Positions 53,034 through 61,418 of a DNA stretch of 64,000 nucleotides are shown here, in pieces. This DNA is from Dyadobacter endophyticus. GTDB lineage: Bacteria > Bacteroidota > Bacteroidia > Cytophagales > Spirosomataceae. The notes beneath the pieces are model-generated. The model saw only the letters and a program-made list of their open reading frames with translations. It ran no database searches and was not told the DNA's origin. Position 1 is the first letter of the stretch, and each line of letters starts with the position of its first letter. The stretch is from NCBI RefSeq assembly GCF_014641595.1, contig NZ_BMIA01000002.1:1-64000 (forward strand). Direction: 5' to 3'. A program made the position numbers and the translations under genes.

Positions 53034-53041
53034 CAAAATTA
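53034..53041 (-). promoter_or_regulatory. Bacteroidota-type -7 element of the C45/CoA-ligase operon
   Basis: On the minus strand TAATTTTG, an exact -7 consensus, 20 bases before the ATG at 53014, in the 34-base gap to the divergent phosphopantetheinyl transferase gene. The -33 position is not consensus. Confidence 0.45.
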
Positions 53042-53048
53042 GCAATAA

Positions 53049-53675
53049 ATGGGCATCGTTTCTATAAAAACCATTTCACCGGTATCAATGCTGGCCCTTT
53101 GGCGTATGAGCGAACCCTGGGAAGATTTGCTGGCTATGCTGGATTTGCCCGCCACCGAACTAGAAACGCTGATGGCAATTTCAAAGGCTAAACGAAGACA
53201 GGAATGGCTGGCTTGCAGGGTTTTGCTCAAAGAAATGCGGGGGCAAAATACGCTGATAGGCTATGATGCCCAGCGCAAGCCGCACCTGGGCGGATCGGCC
53301 ACCGAAATCTCTATGTCGCACTCGGGCGAATATGTGTGCGTGTACCTGCGTGAGGGTGCGCCGGTGGGAGTCGATATTCAGCAAATGAAACCATCTATTT
53401 CAAAGGGTGCATTCTATTTTTTAAATGATGCCGAGCTCAAATGGGCTGACCTGGAAGACAATCTGCAAATGCATCTGATCTGGTCGGCCAAGGAATCGGT
53501 TTTCAAATATGCAGGCGATGCTGCCATCGATCTGAAAAAACATATCGTGATAAATTCGTTTTCCGGCAACCAAAACGGCGGTTTTGAAGTTAATCTGCAA
53601 AAAGGCGATTTACCGGAAACGATACAGATTCAATTTGATACATTTGAGGATTATGTACTGACCTGGACGCTATAA
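53049..53675 (+). CDS. 4'-Phosphopantetheinyl transferase (Sfp type)
   Basis: A 208-residue enzyme that attaches phosphopantetheine to the serine of acyl carrier proteins. Core motifs are GVDIQQM (Mg2+ aspartate), the middle SMSHSGEYVCVYLREG, and WSAKESVFKYAG with the metal-binding glutamate and lysine. The N-terminal half holds QEWLACRVLLKEM. It is divergent from the C45 gene and 30 bases upstream of the PIG-L gene. Its likely partner is the carrier protein at 40315-40581, and its place at the edge of the cluster is common for flexirubin-type loci. Confidence 0.9.
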   Translation: MGIVSIKTISPVSMLALWRMSEPWEDLLAMLDLPATELETLMAISKAKRRQEWLACRVLLKEMRGQNTLIGYDAQRKPHLGGSATEISMSHSGEYVCVYLREGAPVGVDIQQMKPSISKGAFYFLNDAELKWADLEDNLQMHLIWSAKESVFKYAGDAAIDLKKHIVINSFSGNQNGGFEVNLQKGDLPETIQIQFDTFEDYVLTWTL

Positions 53676-53705
53676 GCAGCCCTAAATCAACCACCTTAAC
53701 CCGTT

Positions 53706-56183
53706 ATGCATCGTTTCTTTACGCTCGCACTGGTACTGTTTGCCACCAGGCTTTTCGCACAGACACCCTCGCTGTCTTCCAGTGAAATCTTCCAAAACAT
53801 TAAAAAACTAGACGTGCTCGGCTCTGTGCTCTACATTGCGGCCCACCCCGACGATGAGAATACGCTGATGCTCTCGTATTTATCCAAAGACCAGCTCGTG
53901 CGAACGGGCTATCTCTCGCTCACGCGCGGCGATGGCGGCCAAAACCTGATCGGCGCCGAGCAGGGCTATAATATCGGCGTTATCCGTACCCAGGAGCTGC
54001 TGGCTGCCCGGCGCATTGATGGCGCCCAGCAGTTTTTCTCGCGCGCCTACGACTTTGGCTTTTCCAAGACCCGCGATGAGACGCTCAACTTCTGGGACCG
54101 CGATAAGGTCCTTGGCGATGTAGTGTGGATGATCCGCAAGTTCCAGCCCGATGTGATCATTACCCGCTTCCCGCCCGATCCGCGGGCGGGCCATGGCCAC
54201 CACCAGACCTCGGCATACCTGGCCGAAGAAGGTTTTAACCTTGCCGCCGACCCGAAAGCATACCCTGATCAGCTCAAATTTGTCAAAACCTGGCAAACCA
54301 AGCGGCTGGTTTGGAATACATTCACGCCCGGCTTTACCAACAAAGCGCCCAGTGATGAGAAGAATCCATTCATTTCCATCGAAATCGGCGGTTATAACCC
54401 CGTTATAGGAAAATCCTACACGGAGATCGCCGCATTAAGCCGCAGCCAGCACCGCAGCCAGGGCTTTGGGAGCGCCCCTCAAAGGGGCGACCGGATTGAT
54501 TTCTTTTTGCACAAAGTCGGGGCGCCCGCGGAGAAAAACCTCTTCGACGGCGTGGATGTAAGCTGGAAACGCGTGAAAGGAAGCCAGAAAGTACATGCCC
54601 TTGTTGCGGCAGCGATCAAGAACTATTCGGTAAACAAGCCGTCGGCCTCCATCCCGGAGCTTTTGAAAATCAATGCAGAGCTTAGTACGCTCGATTCGGG
54701 TAACATTTATGTCAAAGCCAAAAAGGAGGAAGTCAAAGACCTGATCCAGCAATGCGCCGGACTTTGGTTTGAGACTAACCCCAATGACTTTTCGGGTGTT
54801 GCAGGCGAGCAAGCGCGGATTAATATCGGTGTGGTGAAAAGGTCGGACTATCCTGTAAAGCTCGTCTCGCTGCATTGGACCGGCGAATCGGCCGACAGCG
54901 TCCTGAACCTTGCACTGGCTTCCAATGAGATGAACCTGTTTGCCAAAAAGGCGCTATTGCCGGCCAACCTGAGAACCAGCCAGCCCTACTGGCTGGAAAA
55001 ACCGATCGAGCGCGGCATTTTCCAAATCGATAACCAGCAGGATATCGGCTACCCCGAAAACCGGCCCGAAACCAAGACCAGCTACCAATTCGAGATCGGC
55101 GGGCAAGAGTTTGTCTTCGAAAAACCATGGGTTTACAAATCAGTCGATCCGGCGGAAGGCGAGATTTACCGCCCCTTTGAAATACGCCCGCTTGTTACCA
55201 CCACCATTACCGAGCCGGTTTTCATATTTTCTTCGATGGAAGCCAAAACAGTCAATATCATCGTCGAAGCCCAGCGCAGCGGCGTGAAAGGCACATTGAA
55301 ACCTGAAATCCCGGCGGGCTGGAAAGCGGTCCCCGAATCGGTGGAATTCAGTTTAACCAACAAGTACCAGCAGCAATACTTCTCCTTCATCATCACCCCA
55401 CCCGCAGGCAATCAGCAAGCCATTATCAAGGCAATCGCGGTTGTGGATGGGAAAAATTATGATAAATCGGTCAAAACCATTGCCTACCAGCATATTCCAA
55501 GCCAGACGCTCTTTCCGGAATCCTCGGCCAAACTGGCTAAGATCGTTGTAAAAACGACCGCTAAAAACATTGGCTACATTGCCGGTGCGGGCGATGATGT
55601 CCCGACCGCATTGCGCCAAATGGATTGCCAGGTAACGATGCTCAACGAAGCCGGCCTTGCCAAAGAGCTCAATGCTTACGATGCGATCGTCGTAGGTGTG
55701 CGGGCCTATAACACGGAAGGTTATTTGAACAACTATCAGGCCAAACTGATGGATTACGTTAAAAACGGCGGCACGATGGTGGTCCAATACACGATTCCGG
55801 GCGGGCAGAAAGTGAGGCAGATCGGCCCGTTTAATATTGAACTAGGGCGAGAAAGGGTTACCGAGGAAGATGCCCAAATGCATTTTCTGCAACCTGAAAA
55901 CCCTATTTTGAATTACCCCAACAAAATCACGCAAAAGGATTTTGAGGGCTGGATTCAGGAGCGCGGGCTGTATTTCGCCCAGGATTGGGACAAAAAGAAT
56001 TACCAGGCATTGTTTTCGGCCCATGATAAGGACGAGCCTGCCCGGGAAGGAAGTACGCTTTACGCGCAATATGGCAAGGGGCACTACATTTACACCGGCC
56101 TGTCATTCTTCCGGGAGCTTCCCGCGGGCGTGACCGGCGCCTATCGCCTTTTTGCCAATATGATCTCGGTTGGCAGCAAATAA
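53706..56183 (+). CDS. Large PIG-L/LmbE-family deacetylase with C-terminal domains
   Basis: An 825-residue exported protein (signal MHRFFTLALVLFATRLFAQ). The PIG-L domain at about 35-260 has the zinc motif AAHPDDENT, GDGGQN and GRAGHGHHQT-like residues (RAGHGHHQTSAYLAEE). Residues 280-560 are beta-rich, in parts NEW3/Ig-like (GVKGTLKPEIPAGWKAVPESVEF). The last 200 residues look like a ThuA/DUF4350-like glutamine-amidotransferase fold (YDAIVVGVRAYNTEGYL, YVKNGGTMVVQYTI). PIG-L enzymes remove acetyl groups from N-acetylglucosamine derivatives. With the extra domains it is more likely a glycan deacetylase outside the cytoplasm than the bacillithiol enzyme BshB. It is encoded 30 bases after the phosphopantetheinyl transferase and ends at a terminator. 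Confidence 0.85.
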   Translation: MHRFFTLALVLFATRLFAQTPSLSSSEIFQNIKKLDVLGSVLYIAAHPDDENTLMLSYLSKDQLVRTGYLSLTRGDGGQNLIGAEQGYNIGVIRTQELLAARRIDGAQQFFSRAYDFGFSKTRDETLNFWDRDKVLGDVVWMIRKFQPDVIITRFPPDPRAGHGHHQTSAYLAEEGFNLAADPKAYPDQLKFVKTWQTKRLVWNTFTPGFTNKAPSDEKNPFISIEIGGYNPVIGKSYTEIAALSRSQHRSQGFGSAPQRGDRIDFFLHKVGAPAEKNLFDGVDVSWKRVKGSQKVHALVAAAIKNYSVNKPSASIPELLKINAELSTLDSGNIYVKAKKEEVKDLIQQCAGLWFETNPNDFSGVAGEQARINIGVVKRSDYPVKLVSLHWTGESADSVLNLALASNEMNLFAKKALLPANLRTSQPYWLEKPIERGIFQIDNQQDIGYPENRPETKTSYQFEIGGQEFVFEKPWVYKSVDPAEGEIYRPFEIRPLVTTTITEPVFIFSSMEAKTVNIIVEAQRSGVKGTLKPEIPAGWKAVPESVEFSLTNKYQQQYFSFIITPPAGNQQAIIKAIAVVDGKNYDKSVKTIAYQHIPSQTLFPESSAKLAKIVVKTTAKNIGYIAGAGDDVPTALRQMDCQVTMLNEAGLAKELNAYDAIVVGVRAYNTEGYLNNYQAKLMDYVKNGGTMVVQYTIPGGQKVRQIGPFNIELGRERVTEEDAQMHFLQPENPILNYPNKITQKDFEGWIQERGLYFAQDWDKKNYQALFSAHDKDEPAREGSTLYAQYGKGHYIYTGLSFFRELPAGVTGAYRLFANMISVGSK

Positions 56184-56194
56184 TTAAAGTGTTG

Positions 56195-56253
56195 TCAGGT
56201 GTTGTCATGGGTTGAATATGCGCATCTGAGCGGCAATAGCTGACAACACCTGA
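56195..56253. terminator. Terminator-like inverted repeat between the PIG-L and VWA genes
   Basis: TCAGGTGTTGTCA (56195-56207) and TGACAACACCTGA (56241-56253) form a perfect 13-base stem. The spacer is 33 bases, and U-tracts are short on both sides. It lies between two converging genes, three bases from the VWA stop codon. Confidence 0.6.
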
Positions 56254-56255
56254 CT

Positions 56256-57365
56256 TTACTTGACGTTCTTTCTTCTGTTGCGCTGGAAATCTTCGAGTAC
56301 AAAGCCGCCTAGTCCCTGCAAATTGCTGTAATAAGCCCGGCCGTTGTTGACCTGCGTGAAATTCTGCACAAACTGTTTCAGGTAAGGGTCAGTGGCGATC
56401 ATAAAGGTCGTTACCGGAATATCGAGCCTGCGGCACTGGGCAGCTAATGTGAGTGTTTTATTGATGATCTTCCGGTCCAGACCGAAGCTGTTTTTATAGT
56501 AGCGGATGCCTTCTTTCAGACAGGTCGGCTTACCGTCGGTGATCATAAATATCTGCTTGTTACGCGTTTTCTTGCGGCGCAGAATGTCCATTGCCAGCTC
56601 CAAACCAGCCACCGTGTTGGTGTGGTACGGACCTACTTCAAGGTAAGGCAGGTCTTTGAGCTGTATCTGCCAGGCATCATTTCCAAAGACGATGATATCC
56701 AGCGAATCTTTGGGATATTTGGTCCGGATCAGCTCGGCGAGTGCAAGCGCCACCTTTTTAGCCGGCGTAATGCGGTCCTCGCCATAAAGGATCATCGAAT
56801 GGCTGATATCGATCATGACCACAGTCGCAGTAGTGGTTTTTTGCTCGCGCTCGACCACTTCCAGGTCTTTTTCCATCAGCATAAAATCCCCGATACCGTG
56901 ATTGACCTGCGCATTTTTGATCGATTCGGTCATCGAAATCTGGTCGAGCGTATCCCCGAACTGAAAATCGCGGATGTCGCTGGTCAGCTCATCGCCCGCG
57001 CCCAGGTGCGGCGTGTGATGGTTACCGCCGGATTTGGACCGTTTGAGCTTACCAAAAATCTCGTCCAATGCGCTCTTGCGAATGCTTTTCTCGGCTTTGG
57101 GCGTCATAATGAGCCTGCTTTCGCCTTCCTGCTTTTCTTCGGTGACATAACCTTTCTTTTTCAGGTCTTCAAAGAAATCACCTATCCCGTACGAATCGTT
57201 GGTCAGGTTATATTGGCGGTCGAGCTGGCTCAGCCACGACATGGCCTCCGAGACATCGCCCGAAGTCATCAGCAGCAGCTGTTGAAAAATATCAAAAAGC
57301 TGGTCGAACTTGCTGTTAGGCCCTTGCTCGGGCGGAATGTATTTGGTGAAACGGTGTCCTCGCAT
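56256..57365 (-). CDS. VWA-domain protein, likely partner of a MoxR-type AAA ATPase
   Basis: A 369-residue cytoplasmic protein. The metal-ion site (MIDAS) is VVMIDISHSMI (DxSxS) at about residue 186, with a second part MITDGKPT near 285. The N-terminal half is helical (LFDIFQQLLLMTSGDVSEAMSWL, DFFEDLKKKGYVTEE) and unlike other known domains. In many bacteria such a VWA protein works with a MoxR-type ATPase to remodel or insert metals into other proteins; the closest candidate here is encoded 32 kb away at 22469-24007. The gene ends at an inverted repeat and is preceded by the terminator of the suf operon. Confidence 0.8.
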   Translation of the reverse strand: MRGHRFTKYIPPEQGPNSKFDQLFDIFQQLLLMTSGDVSEAMSWLSQLDRQYNLTNDSYGIGDFFEDLKKKGYVTEEKQEGESRLIMTPKAEKSIRKSALDEIFGKLKRSKSGGNHHTPHLGAGDELTSDIRDFQFGDTLDQISMTESIKNAQVNHGIGDFMLMEKDLEVVEREQKTTTATVVMIDISHSMILYGEDRITPAKKVALALAELIRTKYPKDSLDIIVFGNDAWQIQLKDLPYLEVGPYHTNTVAGLELAMDILRRKKTRNKQIFMITDGKPTCLKEGIRYYKNSFGLDRKIINKTLTLAAQCRRLDIPVTTFMIATDPYLKQFVQNFTQVNNGRAYYSNLQGLGGFVLEDFQRNRRKNVK

Positions 57366-57384
57366 ATGGGCAGCTATTAAAACA

Positions 57385-57420
57385 GACGGCTACTTTCAAA
57401 TGTAATCGAAAGTAGCCGTC
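57385..57420 (-). terminator. Intrinsic terminator of the suf-bacilliredoxin operon
   Basis: A perfect 13-base stem (57385-57397 with 57408-57420) and a 10-base loop, followed on the minus strand by TGTTTTAAT. It lies 22 bases downstream of the bacilliredoxin stop. Confidence 0.75.
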
Positions 57421-57442
57421 ACCTGATTAAATAAGTTTCGAA

Positions 57443-57871
57443 TTATGCCTCTTCTGTGCAGAATTCTTCGAAAGCCATTTGCAAATGCTGGGCGATCATC
57501 TGGGCCGAACGGCCTTCGATATGGTGGCGCTCCACAAAATGAATCAGCTCCCCGTCTTTGAAGAGCGCAACGGCTGGCGAAGAGGGAGGATAAGGCAAAG
57601 TGTACTCACGCATTTTAGCGGTAGCTTCCAGGTCAGCACCTGCAAATACCGTTGCCAGGTGATCAGGCTTCACCTCACTGCCGGCTAATGCCGCTCTCAC
57701 GCCCGGACGCGCAGCACCTGCCGCACAGCCACATACCGAATTGATCACAACCAAAGCAGTTCCTTTGGTATTTTGCATGAAGTTGTCGACTTCCTCTGCC
57801 GTTGTCAGATCCTGAAAACCGGCGCTGGTCAGCTCGGCTTTCATTGGAGCCACTAATTGTGGTGGATACAT
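57443..57871 (-). CDS. BrxA/BrxB-family bacilliredoxin
   Basis: A 142-residue thioredoxin-fold protein with the bacilliredoxin active site CGC: VVINSVCGCAAG gives Cys47 and Cys49. Bacilliredoxins remove bacillithiol from oxidised protein thiols. It is the last gene of the suf operon, 33 bases after the SufT-like gene, and may protect or repair the thiols of the sulfur-transfer proteins. Bacteroidota are known to make bacillithiol, but no bsh genes are in this window. Confidence 0.9.
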   Translation of the reverse strand: MYPPQLVAPMKAELTSAGFQDLTTAEEVDNFMQNTKGTALVVINSVCGCAAGAARPGVRAALAGSEVKPDHLATVFAGADLEATAKMREYTLPYPPSSPAVALFKDGELIHFVERHHIEGRSAQMIAQHLQMAFEEFCTEEA

Positions 57872-57904
57872 ATATTGTAATGTTTAAAAGTTGTTGTTAC
57901 TATT

Positions 57905-58216
57905 TTACATGAACCCGAGCTCGAGCTTAGCCTCCTCGGACATCATTTCTGTGGTGTATGGCGGATCAAAGGTCAGCTCTACGCTCACATCGTTTACCCC
58001 TTCTACTTCGCGGATCTTCTGCTCGACCTCGCCGGGCAGCGTTCCTGCCGACGGGCACGAAGGCGAGGTCAGCGTCATGGACACAAATACATTGTTGATC
58101 GGAAACACTTTCAGATCATATATCAATCCAAGCTCATAAACGTCAACCGGTATCTCCGGGTCGTAAACCGTTTTAATGGCGCGGATCACCTCTTCTTTCA
58201 AATCTTCCTCTGACAT
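57905..58216 (-). CDS. SufT-like DUF59/MIP18 protein
   Basis: A 103-residue cytoplasmic protein with the DUF59 (MIP18) domain: KTVYDPEIPVDVYELGLIYDL at the start, then MTLTSPSCPSAGTLPGEVEQKI, which has the conserved cysteine. SufT/CIA2-like proteins help deliver Fe-S clusters to target proteins. It stands between sufE (19 bases upstream) and the bacilliredoxin gene, matching its usual place in suf operons of this phylum. Confidence 0.88.
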   Translation of the reverse strand: MSEEDLKEEVIRAIKTVYDPEIPVDVYELGLIYDLKVFPINNVFVSMTLTSPSCPSAGTLPGEVEQKIREVEGVNDVSVELTFDPPYTTEMMSEEAKLELGFM

Positions 58217-58235
58217 CGCAAGGTCTTATTAGTTG

Positions 58236-58664
58236 TTATGCATTCACTGATTTGGCCTGGTAAGCAAAGCCGTATGCTTTCATTTGTTTGAGCATCGCTG
58301 CAAGCCCGTTCGAGCGGGTTTGAGCCAAATGCTGGTGCAGACCTACTCTTTCCATAAAATACACATCGGCTTTGGCAATTTCCTCAGGGGTATGTCCCGA
58401 AAGCACCTTCACCAGCATACTCACCAGCCCGCGCACGATAATCGCATCGCTATCGGCCTCAAATTTCAAAAGCCCTTCTTCCATGTAAGCATTCAGCCAC
58501 ACCCTCGACTGGCATCCTTTGATAATATTATCCTCGGTTTTGTATTGCTCTTCCAATGGGGGGAACTGCTTTCCGAGATCGATGATGAACTCGTATTTGC
58601 TCTCCCAGTCATCAAACAATTCAAAATCCGAAATTAGTTCGTCCTGTGTTTCGTTTATGGTCAT
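58236..58664 (-). CDS. sufE: Sulfur acceptor protein SufE
   Basis: A 142-residue protein that takes the persulfide sulfur from SufS and raises its activity. The sulfur-accepting cysteine is Cys51 in IIKGCQSRVWL. Other SufE features are KYEFIIDLGKQFPPL and the late RSNGLAAMLKQMKAYG. It is encoded 57 bases after sufS and 19 bases before the SufT-like gene, all in the same direction. Confidence 0.93.
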   Translation of the reverse strand: MTINETQDELISDFELFDDWESKYEFIIDLGKQFPPLEEQYKTEDNIIKGCQSRVWLNAYMEEGLLKFEADSDAIIVRGLVSMLVKVLSGHTPEEIAKADVYFMERVGLHQHLAQTRSNGLAAMLKQMKAYGFAYQAKSVNA

Positions 58665-58721
58665 TTGTAAAAATCAATTTATGCCATCGCTAAAATGAAA
58701 CAATGCCAGTAATTTAAAAAA

Positions 58722-59948
58722 TTATCTCAACATACGCTTCACCTTATGCAGCCCCTGCACGAGCTTGTCTATCTCCTCGATCGTATTATAAACAGCAAAC
58801 GATGCGCGTGAGGTTCCGGTAATATTAAAGCGGTTCATCAGCGGCTGCGTGCAATGGTGGCCGGTGCGGACTGCGATGCCCTGCTGATCGAGCAAAACGC
58901 CGATATCCTGGTGATGAATGCCATCGATCACAAAGGATAGCACACTTACTTTCTCTTTGGCCTGACCGATAATTCTCAGCCCCTCGATCTCTTTTACGGC
59001 GCCGGTCGCATAGGCCAGCAGCTCGTTCTCGTAGGCGGCGATGTTTGCTTTACCCAACGCGTCTACATAATCCAGCGCGAACTTGGCTGCTACCACATCG
59101 GCAATATTGGGCGTACCGGCTTCGAATTTGTATGGCAGCTCGTTATAGGTCGTCTTGGCGAAAGTAACTTCTTTGATCATCTCCCCGCCGCCCCGGTAAG
59201 GAGGCATGGCATTCAATAGATCGCGCTTGCCGTATAGAATGCCCATTCCGGTAGGGCCGTATATTTTGTGCAGCGAAAGCGAATAAAAGTCGCAATCCAG
59301 CTCCTGCACGTCGATTTCAATGTGCGAGCTGGCTTGCGCCCCGTCGATGAGCACCTTCGCCCCGACTGCGTGAGCCTTGGCGATGATTTCCTTGATCGGG
59401 TTAATAGTGCCCAGTGCATTGGAGACGTGCACCACCGAGACGAATTTGGTTTTTTCCGTGAGCAGTTTCTCATATTCGTCCATCAAAAGCTCGCCCTGGT
59501 CGTTGATCGGGATCACTTTCAGGATGCAGCCCTTCTCTTCGCAAAGCATTTGCCAGGGCACAATGTTCGAATGGTGCTCCATGGTCGAGATGATCACCTC
59601 GTCGCCTTCCTTGAGGAATTTACGGCCATAAGAGGATGCCACCAGGTTGATACCATCAGTGGTCCCATAGGTGAAAATGATTTCTTCCGAATGGGCCGCA
59701 TTCAAAAACGCCTGCAAACGCTTTCTGGACTGCTCAAATGCGGAAGTGGCCTTTTCTGCCAGATGGTGGATTCCGCGGTGGATATTGGCATTATAGTGCT
59801 CATAGTAACCCGCCAGCGCGTCCAGTACCAGGCGCGGTTTCTGGGTCGTAGCCGCATTATCGAAATAGACGAGTTGTTTGCCATTGACGACTTCGTTTAA
59901 AATCGGGAAGTCGCCTCTGATGGATGCGATATTGAGATTGTGGCTCAT
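58722..59948 (-). CDS. sufS: Cysteine desulfurase SufS
   Basis: A 408-residue pyridoxal-phosphate enzyme that mobilises sulfur from cysteine for Fe-S assembly. The Schiff-base lysine is Lys228 in SLHKIYGP; IDGAQASSH holds the PLP aspartate, and Cys366 in RTGHHCTQPL is the persulfide site, in the group II desulfurase arrangement. The start MSHNLNIASI follows the only gap of any size within the suf genes (93 bases), in which a terminator-like hairpin lies just before this gene. Confidence 0.96.
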   Translation of the reverse strand: MSHNLNIASIRGDFPILNEVVNGKQLVYFDNAATTQKPRLVLDALAGYYEHYNANIHRGIHHLAEKATSAFEQSRKRLQAFLNAAHSEEIIFTYGTTDGINLVASSYGRKFLKEGDEVIISTMEHHSNIVPWQMLCEEKGCILKVIPINDQGELLMDEYEKLLTEKTKFVSVVHVSNALGTINPIKEIIAKAHAVGAKVLIDGAQASSHIEIDVQELDCDFYSLSLHKIYGPTGMGILYGKRDLLNAMPPYRGGGEMIKEVTFAKTTYNELPYKFEAGTPNIADVVAAKFALDYVDALGKANIAAYENELLAYATGAVKEIEGLRIIGQAKEKVSVLSFVIDGIHHQDIGVLLDQQGIAVRTGHHCTQPLMNRFNITGTSRASFAVYNTIEEIDKLVQGLHKVKRMLR

Positions 59949-59963
59949 TGTGATTCGTCATTT

Positions 59964-60000
59964 AAGAAAAATACCCAACCCCAAAAATGGCGGTTGGGTA
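59964..60000 (-). terminator. Terminator-like hairpin between sufD and sufS
   Basis: On the minus strand a perfect 9-base stem (TACCCAACC / GGTTGGGTA, 60000-59992 and 59980-59972) with an 11-base loop, followed by TTTTTCTT. It lies about 16 bases before the sufS start codon with no room for a new promoter after it, so read-through must continue and may be limited. Confidence 0.65.
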
Positions 60001-60041
60001 CCAGGAAATGTATCAATTCGGACCCTTAGATCCGTTAAAAG

Positions 60042-61361
60042 CTATTTCGAAGCCAGTTTCTGGGTGATCACGTTTTCGAGGTATTCGCGAACCGAATCGA
60101 TCTTGATCTGCGAGACCACATCGGCACAGAAGGCAAACATCAAAAGCGACATCGCTTCGGGCTGCGAGATCCCGCGAGAGCGCATGTAGAACAAGGCCTC
60201 CTCGTCAATCTGCCCGGTGGTGGTCCCGTGCGAGCATTTCACATCGTCAGCAAAGATTTCCAGCTGGGGCTTGGTGTTCATCGATGCATCCGGGGAGAGC
60301 ACGATGTTTTTGCAAGACTGGAATGCATTGGTTTTCTGCGCGTCAGGCCGAACAAAGATTTTTCCGTTGAAAACACCTTTGGATTTATCGCGCAGAATAC
60401 CCTTATAAAGCTCGTTGCTTTCCGAGTTGGGTTTCTGGTGATCCGCCACCGTATGGTTATCCACGTGCTGGGAACCATCCGGGAAATACAACCCGTACAT
60501 ATGCGCATCGCAATGCTCTCCGTCCAGGACAATATTCAGGTTGTTGCGCGTGAACTTGCCGTTCAGCGTCACAGTTCCCGCGTAGAAATGCGAGCGGTCG
60601 GCCATGCGCACCTGGGTAGTACCGATGTGGTAGGCATTCTCGCTCTCATTCTGCACTTTATAATATTGCACGTTGGCTTCCTGGGCCACGTTAATTTCTG
60701 TCACCGCATTGGTGAAAGAGCGCTGCTCGCCCAAAGTCCTGAACGCTTCCGCTATTTTAACGTGCGAGTTTTTTCCGACTGAAATTATATTGCGCGGCTG
60801 GCTTCCTACATTCTTCTCGCGTGCATCGCTCACGAACCGAAGGATAATCGGGTGCTCTACCGACTGGTTATCCGGAATATGGACAAACACGCCGTCCTGG
60901 GTAAATGCCGTGTTCAATGCCGTGAATGCATCGTCTGCGTCTTTGGTCAGCTCGTTAAAATAAGAAGCAACCCTGGCCGGATCGTTTTTGTAGGCATCTG
61001 CCAGTGAGCTGATCGTGATCTTTTCGACTGGCGAAATAATGGTAGAAAGCTCGGCATTGTAGCGGCCATTTACAAAATAGAGGATATTGGCCTGCTGGGC
61101 GGGCACTTTCAAATCTTCCAGCTCGGCAAGGCCAATGGAGCTTTCCGCATTGAAATCGTAAGAAACACTGATAAGGTCCCTTACATTGCTATATTTCCAC
61201 TCCTCGTGTTTGATTGTGGGGAAGCCCAACTGCTCAAAACGGGCCAGTCCTGCGCGTTTTTTCTGGTGGAATTCAGAAGACGCCTCACCGTTCATCACCG
61301 CTTCGCGGGCATGAAAATCGGTGATCAGTCTGGTTTTTAAATCTATTGTCTCGGTACTCAT
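60042..61361 (-). CDS. sufD: Fe-S assembly scaffold subunit SufD
   Basis: A 439-residue scaffold subunit, normally in the SufBC2D complex. The N-terminal helical part ends near RFEQLGFPTIKHEEWKYSNVRDL; the beta-helix core has NIISVGKNSHVKIAE, YAGTVTLNGKFTRNNLN and NHTVADHQKP; the C-terminal segment has the SufB/SufD hallmark DVKCSHGTTTGQIDEEALFYMRSRGIS. It follows sufC by 57 bases. SufB itself is not encoded upstream or anywhere in the window. Confidence 0.95.
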   Translation of the reverse strand: MSTETIDLKTRLITDFHAREAVMNGEASSEFHQKKRAGLARFEQLGFPTIKHEEWKYSNVRDLISVSYDFNAESSIGLAELEDLKVPAQQANILYFVNGRYNAELSTIISPVEKITISSLADAYKNDPARVASYFNELTKDADDAFTALNTAFTQDGVFVHIPDNQSVEHPIILRFVSDAREKNVGSQPRNIISVGKNSHVKIAEAFRTLGEQRSFTNAVTEINVAQEANVQYYKVQNESENAYHIGTTQVRMADRSHFYAGTVTLNGKFTRNNLNIVLDGEHCDAHMYGLYFPDGSQHVDNHTVADHQKPNSESNELYKGILRDKSKGVFNGKIFVRPDAQKTNAFQSCKNIVLSPDASMNTKPQLEIFADDVKCSHGTTTGQIDEEALFYMRSRGISQPEAMSLLMFAFCADVVSQIKIDSVREYLENVITQKLASK

Positions 61362-61418
61362 CGATAATGGGGTATGGTGCTGTGTTGGGTTAAGTTTTAA
61401 ACGGACATTTGCCTTTAC

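Noticed and set aside
53706..56183. PIG-L protein as the bacillithiol enzyme BshB
   Set aside because: BshB is a cytoplasmic protein of about 230 residues. This protein is exported, 825 residues long and has extra beta-rich and amidotransferase-like domains.
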